Shown: positions 6,653-8,452 of the stretch, piece by piece | Position numbering within the stretch: position 1 is the first letter of the stretch | How the letters are laid out: each line of letters opens with the position of its first letter | Origin: Fidelibacterota bacterium UBA6817 | GTDB taxonomy: Bacteria > Fidelibacterota > Fidelibacteria > Fidelibacterales > Fidelibacteraceae | NCBI GenBank assembly: GCA_002452555.1 | Contig: DKER01000114.1 | Span: 15,262-23,713 of the forward strand | Length of the DNA: 8,452 nt | Reading direction: 5' to 3' | Translations under genes and position numbers: made by a program | The notes under the pieces: generated by a model | Databases searched by the model: none | What the model saw: the letters and a program-made list of their open reading frames with translations, nothing else | What the model was told of the DNA's origin: nothing

Positions 6653-6681
6653 TTGCATTTGATTGCGGGAGTTTTTAATAT
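6653..6681 (+). promoter_or_regulatory. Candidate sigma-70 type promoter for adk
   Basis: TTGCAT (6653-6658) and TAATAT (6676-6681) are separated by 17 bases. Transcription would start near 6688, giving a leader of about 24 bases before the adk ATG with AAAGGG as ribosome site. Both hexamers are imperfect. Confidence 0.3.
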
Positions 6682-6711
6682 CCCTCATCATGAATAAAAT
6701 AAAGGGTTAAC

Positions 6712-7362
6712 ATGAGACTTCTTTTTTTAGGTGCTCCCGGTTCGGGGAAAGGAACTCAAGCTGATATTTTCAAAGAAAAAATGAAACTTGTAAAACTGTC
6801 AACCGGAGATTTGCTGAGGTCAGAAATTCAAAAAGATTCCCCGTTGGGAAAAGAAGCGAAAGGCTACATGAATCAGGGGAAGCTGGTACCGGATGAAATA
6901 ATGATCGGTATCCTGGAAAATATAATCGCCGAATTCGAAAAAAACGGAACAGGCTACATACTGGACGGCTTTCCGCGAACGCTGCCTCAGGCAGAAGCAC
7001 TGGAAAAGATGTTAAATCGTCTGCATGCTCCCCTGGATGCTGCACTTTTAATTGATGTTCCCGAAGAAGAACTTTTACACCGCTTAACAAGCCGCTGGAC
7101 CTGTCGGAACTGCTCCGCTACGCCCTCATTTCCCGGGGGTAAACCTGACAATGCTGTGTGCCCGGTCTGCGGCAGTCATGACTTATACCAGCGCGATGAT
7201 GACAAACGTGAAACTATTCTAAAACGGTTTGATGTTTATCATGAAAACACGCGCCCGCTCATTGATTATTATGAGAAAAATGGCCTTCTTGCCCGTATTT
7301 CGGGTGAAGGGGATATTGACGATATTTCGCGGCAAATTGAAGCCGTGATAAAATCTTTGTGA
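6712..7362 (+). CDS. adk: Adenylate kinase, long form with zinc-binding LID
   Basis: This 216-residue cytoplasmic enzyme catalyses ATP + AMP = 2 ADP. The P-loop GAPGSGKGT spans 7-15. LSTGDLLR (29-36) with R36 and DGFPRT (85-90) with R88 form the AMP-binding side. The LID domain (about 123-161) carries four cysteines, C131, C134, C150 and C153, in a Cys-X2-Cys...Cys-X2-Cys arrangement, so it is the zinc-containing long form. The LID loop between the pairs is slightly unusual in sequence (SATPSFPGGKPDNAV). The ATG has AAAGGG upstream. coaE follows after 7 bases, so the two are probably co-transcribed; adk and coaE are both housekeeping nucleotide/cofactor kinases. This is not within the ribosomal protein secY-adk-map cluster, the more usual position of adk. 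Confidence 0.95.
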   Translation: MRLLFLGAPGSGKGTQADIFKEKMKLVKLSTGDLLRSEIQKDSPLGKEAKGYMNQGKLVPDEIMIGILENIIAEFEKNGTGYILDGFPRTLPQAEALEKMLNRLHAPLDAALLIDVPEEELLHRLTSRWTCRNCSATPSFPGGKPDNAVCPVCGSHDLYQRDDDKRETILKRFDVYHENTRPLIDYYEKNGLLARISGEGDIDDISRQIEAVIKSL

Positions 7363-7369
7363 GGATGAT

Positions 7370-7963
7370 GTGATAAAACTGGGGATCACCGGCGGATTGG
7401 GGTCAGGGAAATCCCTGGCAGCAGAGTTTTTTAAAGAATTTAGCGCTATCATTTATGATGCAGATTTAATTGCAAAAACATTAATCAATGAAAACCCAGA
7501 ATTGCAGGAAAGGTTAAAAATCGTCTTCGGAGAGGAAATATTTGAAAAAGGCGGAAAACTAAACCGTTCAATGCTGGCAGAAGCGGCTTTTTCTTCCCGT
7601 CTGAAACAACAGGCCCTGAACGATATAATCCATCCCTATGTTCTTCATAAACTGGAAGAAATCTGCAGGCATGAAAAAGAGCGAGGTACGTCCTTTCTTG
7701 CTATTGAAGCCAGCATGCTGTTTGAAGCTAAAAGCGAAAAACAATACGATGCAATTCTTGTCGTCACAGCGTCTGAAGAGACACGATTGAAACGGTCATT
7801 AAAAAGAAGCACATTAACATTGGAACAGATCCAAAAGCGGATGGACTTGCAAATGCCTGAAGAAGATAAAATTTCACGCGCCGATTATGTTATTTATAAT
7901 GAGGGAACGCCCTTAGAACTGAAAAAAAAGTGTCGGCTGATTTTTGATTCGTTACAGCAATAA
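7370..7963 (+). CDS. coaE: Dephospho-CoA kinase
   Basis: This 197-residue cytoplasmic enzyme phosphorylates the 3' hydroxyl of dephospho-CoA, the last step of coenzyme A synthesis. The P-loop is TGGLGSGKS at 7-15. IYDADLIA (28-35) carries the conserved aspartates D30 and D32, and IIHP (86-89) is the CoA-domain signature. The LID region (about 139-160) has several arginines, including R139 and R142, and the C-terminal block DKISRADYVIYNEG (166-179) is diagnostic. Length is typical (about 195-205). The start is GTG at 7370, chosen because GAGGA lies just upstream and the P-loop begins within seven codons. It is 7 bases from adk. Its stop is 2 bases from the convergent neighbour's stop. Confidence 0.95.
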   Translation: MIKLGITGGLGSGKSLAAEFFKEFSAIIYDADLIAKTLINENPELQERLKIVFGEEIFEKGGKLNRSMLAEAAFSSRLKQQALNDIIHPYVLHKLEEICRHEKERGTSFLAIEASMLFEAKSEKQYDAILVVTASEETRLKRSLKRSTLTLEQIQKRMDLQMPEEDKISRADYVIYNEGTPLELKKKCRLIFDSLQQ

Positions 7964-7965
7964 TC

Positions 7966-8452
7966 TTATTGATCCAGAAGTGTTTGAAATACTTTACAGT
8001 AATCACCGATATCGCGTCCATCAACAAGAGCGTGATTAACTTGTATACCTGCGGCCATCCTATAACGTCCGTTATTTTCCTCAATGCGTCCGAAGACAAT
8101 TTTGGGAACTGAATCGGTTTTTACATTCATTCTGGGTTGGGTCAATCCTGTAAAACCAAACCATGGAAGCGTAGAATAATATACCACATCAAGTTCATTC
8201 GAATCATCATGAAGGTCTTTTCTCATTTTAACTCTTTCGGTTTCTTCCCGAGCCTTCTTACAGAAAGCATTAAAATCTTCGTCATAGGCAATCCTTGAAA
8301 AACCGAAAGTCCCGTCCGGTCGTTCAATAGCCGGTCCGGCGGCAACACGGTCAAATTCAACCACCTTGTCATTTTCAATGCGCAACCGAAAAGCCGGAAT
8401 CTGATGAACGGCTTTCAGGGATGCATATAAATATGAAAGAAAAAGGGGAGCC
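7966..8452 (-). CDS. Chloramphenicol acetyltransferase-like protein (CAT type A), 5' end beyond window
   Basis: The frame is open to the right edge, so 161 of the usual 210-220 residues are visible and the N-terminus is cut off; a TTG at 8383-8385 is internal, since the residues before it (KAVHQIPAFRLRI, ending across it) continue the family alignment. CAT-like blocks include FGFSRIAYDEDFNAF, LPWFGFTGLTQP and, near the C-terminus, VNHALVDGRD. The catalytic HxxxDG motif is kept (histidine and aspartate at about 8033-8019), but the residue before the histidine is Asn where drug-modifying CATs usually have a second His. These are cytoplasmic trimers that acetylate from acetyl-CoA. Chromosomal environmental members often have unknown substrates, so resistance should not be assumed. 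It is convergent with coaE with no terminator space. Confidence 0.75.
   Translation of the reverse strand, partial: APLFLSYLYASLKAVHQIPAFRLRIENDKVVEFDRVAAGPAIERPDGTFGFSRIAYDEDFNAFCKKAREETERVKMRKDLHDDSNELDVVYYSTLPWFGFTGLTQPRMNVKTDSVPKIVFGRIEENNGRYRMAAGIQVNHALVDGRDIGDYCKVFQTLLDQ

Noticed and set aside
6626..6655. Inverted repeat CAAGG...CCTTG in the epimerase-adk intergenic region.
   Set aside because: Five-base arms separated by 20 bases are expected by chance and do not match a known operator.
7890..8099. Minus-strand frame across the coaE and CAT-like gene ends.
   Set aside because: It is out of frame with the CAT-like gene, which has family motifs throughout, and its product is low-complexity and unrecognisable.
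1..8452. CRISPR arrays, insertion sequences, tRNA or rRNA genes and prophage or defence genes.
   Set aside because: I saw no spaced direct repeats, transposase motifs, cloverleaf folds or ribosomal RNA sequence; every long frame is explained by metabolic genes.

Overview
This window is bacterial chromosome with moderate G+C (low-to-mid 40s % by eye). It carries a compact carotenoid-modification operon followed by core-metabolism genes. The carotenoid genes (two CrtI-family desaturases, a GT2 glycosyltransferase with carotenoid-type signatures, a CruF-type hydratase and a lycopene cyclase-domain remnant) resemble sets known from the Bacteroidetes/Chlorobi/Rhodothermaeota side of the tree and from cyanobacteria. 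One possible promoter fits the Bacteroidetes TTG...TAnnTTTG form. However, several genes have clear Shine-Dalgarno sequences and the adenylate kinase has a zinc-finger lid, both unlike typical Bacteroidetes. A wider FCB-group or related lineage is my best guess, with low certainty.

Layout. 1-222 is AT-rich and holds only a candidate promoter and, near its end, decayed coding sequence. 188-387 is the C-terminal remnant of a lycopene cyclase-domain protein; its stop overlaps the next start. 380-3363 holds two overlapping desaturase genes: the first looks CrtD-like (3,4-desaturase), the second CrtI-like (phytoene desaturase). 3365-3549 is a small gene that appears frameshifted. 3577-5266 holds the glycosyltransferase and the CruF-like hydratase, overlapping by 8 bp. 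5370-5504 encodes a 44-residue single-span membrane protein, preceded by a TATAAT box and a perfect 12-bp CRP/FNR-type palindrome centred at about -41.5. On the minus strand, 5549-6574 is a UDP-glucuronate 4-epimerase-like gene. A divergent intergenic region leads to adk and coaE (+). coaE meets, tail to tail with 2 bp between, a partial chloramphenicol acetyltransferase-like gene that runs off the right edge.

Function. CrtI would desaturate phytoene, CruF would hydrate the 1,2 end of an acyclic end group, CrtD would add the 3,4 double bond, and the glycosyltransferase would glycosylate the resulting carotenol. This is the logic of myxoxanthophyll, salinixanthin and hydroxychlorobactene glucoside pathways. 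Phytoene synthase (crtB) is not in the window. Because the only cyclase sequence here is a remnant, the product may be acyclic unless an intact cyclase lies elsewhere. The epimerase may supply UDP-galacturonate for polysaccharide; a link to the carotenoid glycosyltransferase is only suggested by proximity.

The least expected items are the lycopene cyclase remnant, the broken 61-residue gene inside the operon, and the small membrane protein behind an FNR/CRP-like site.
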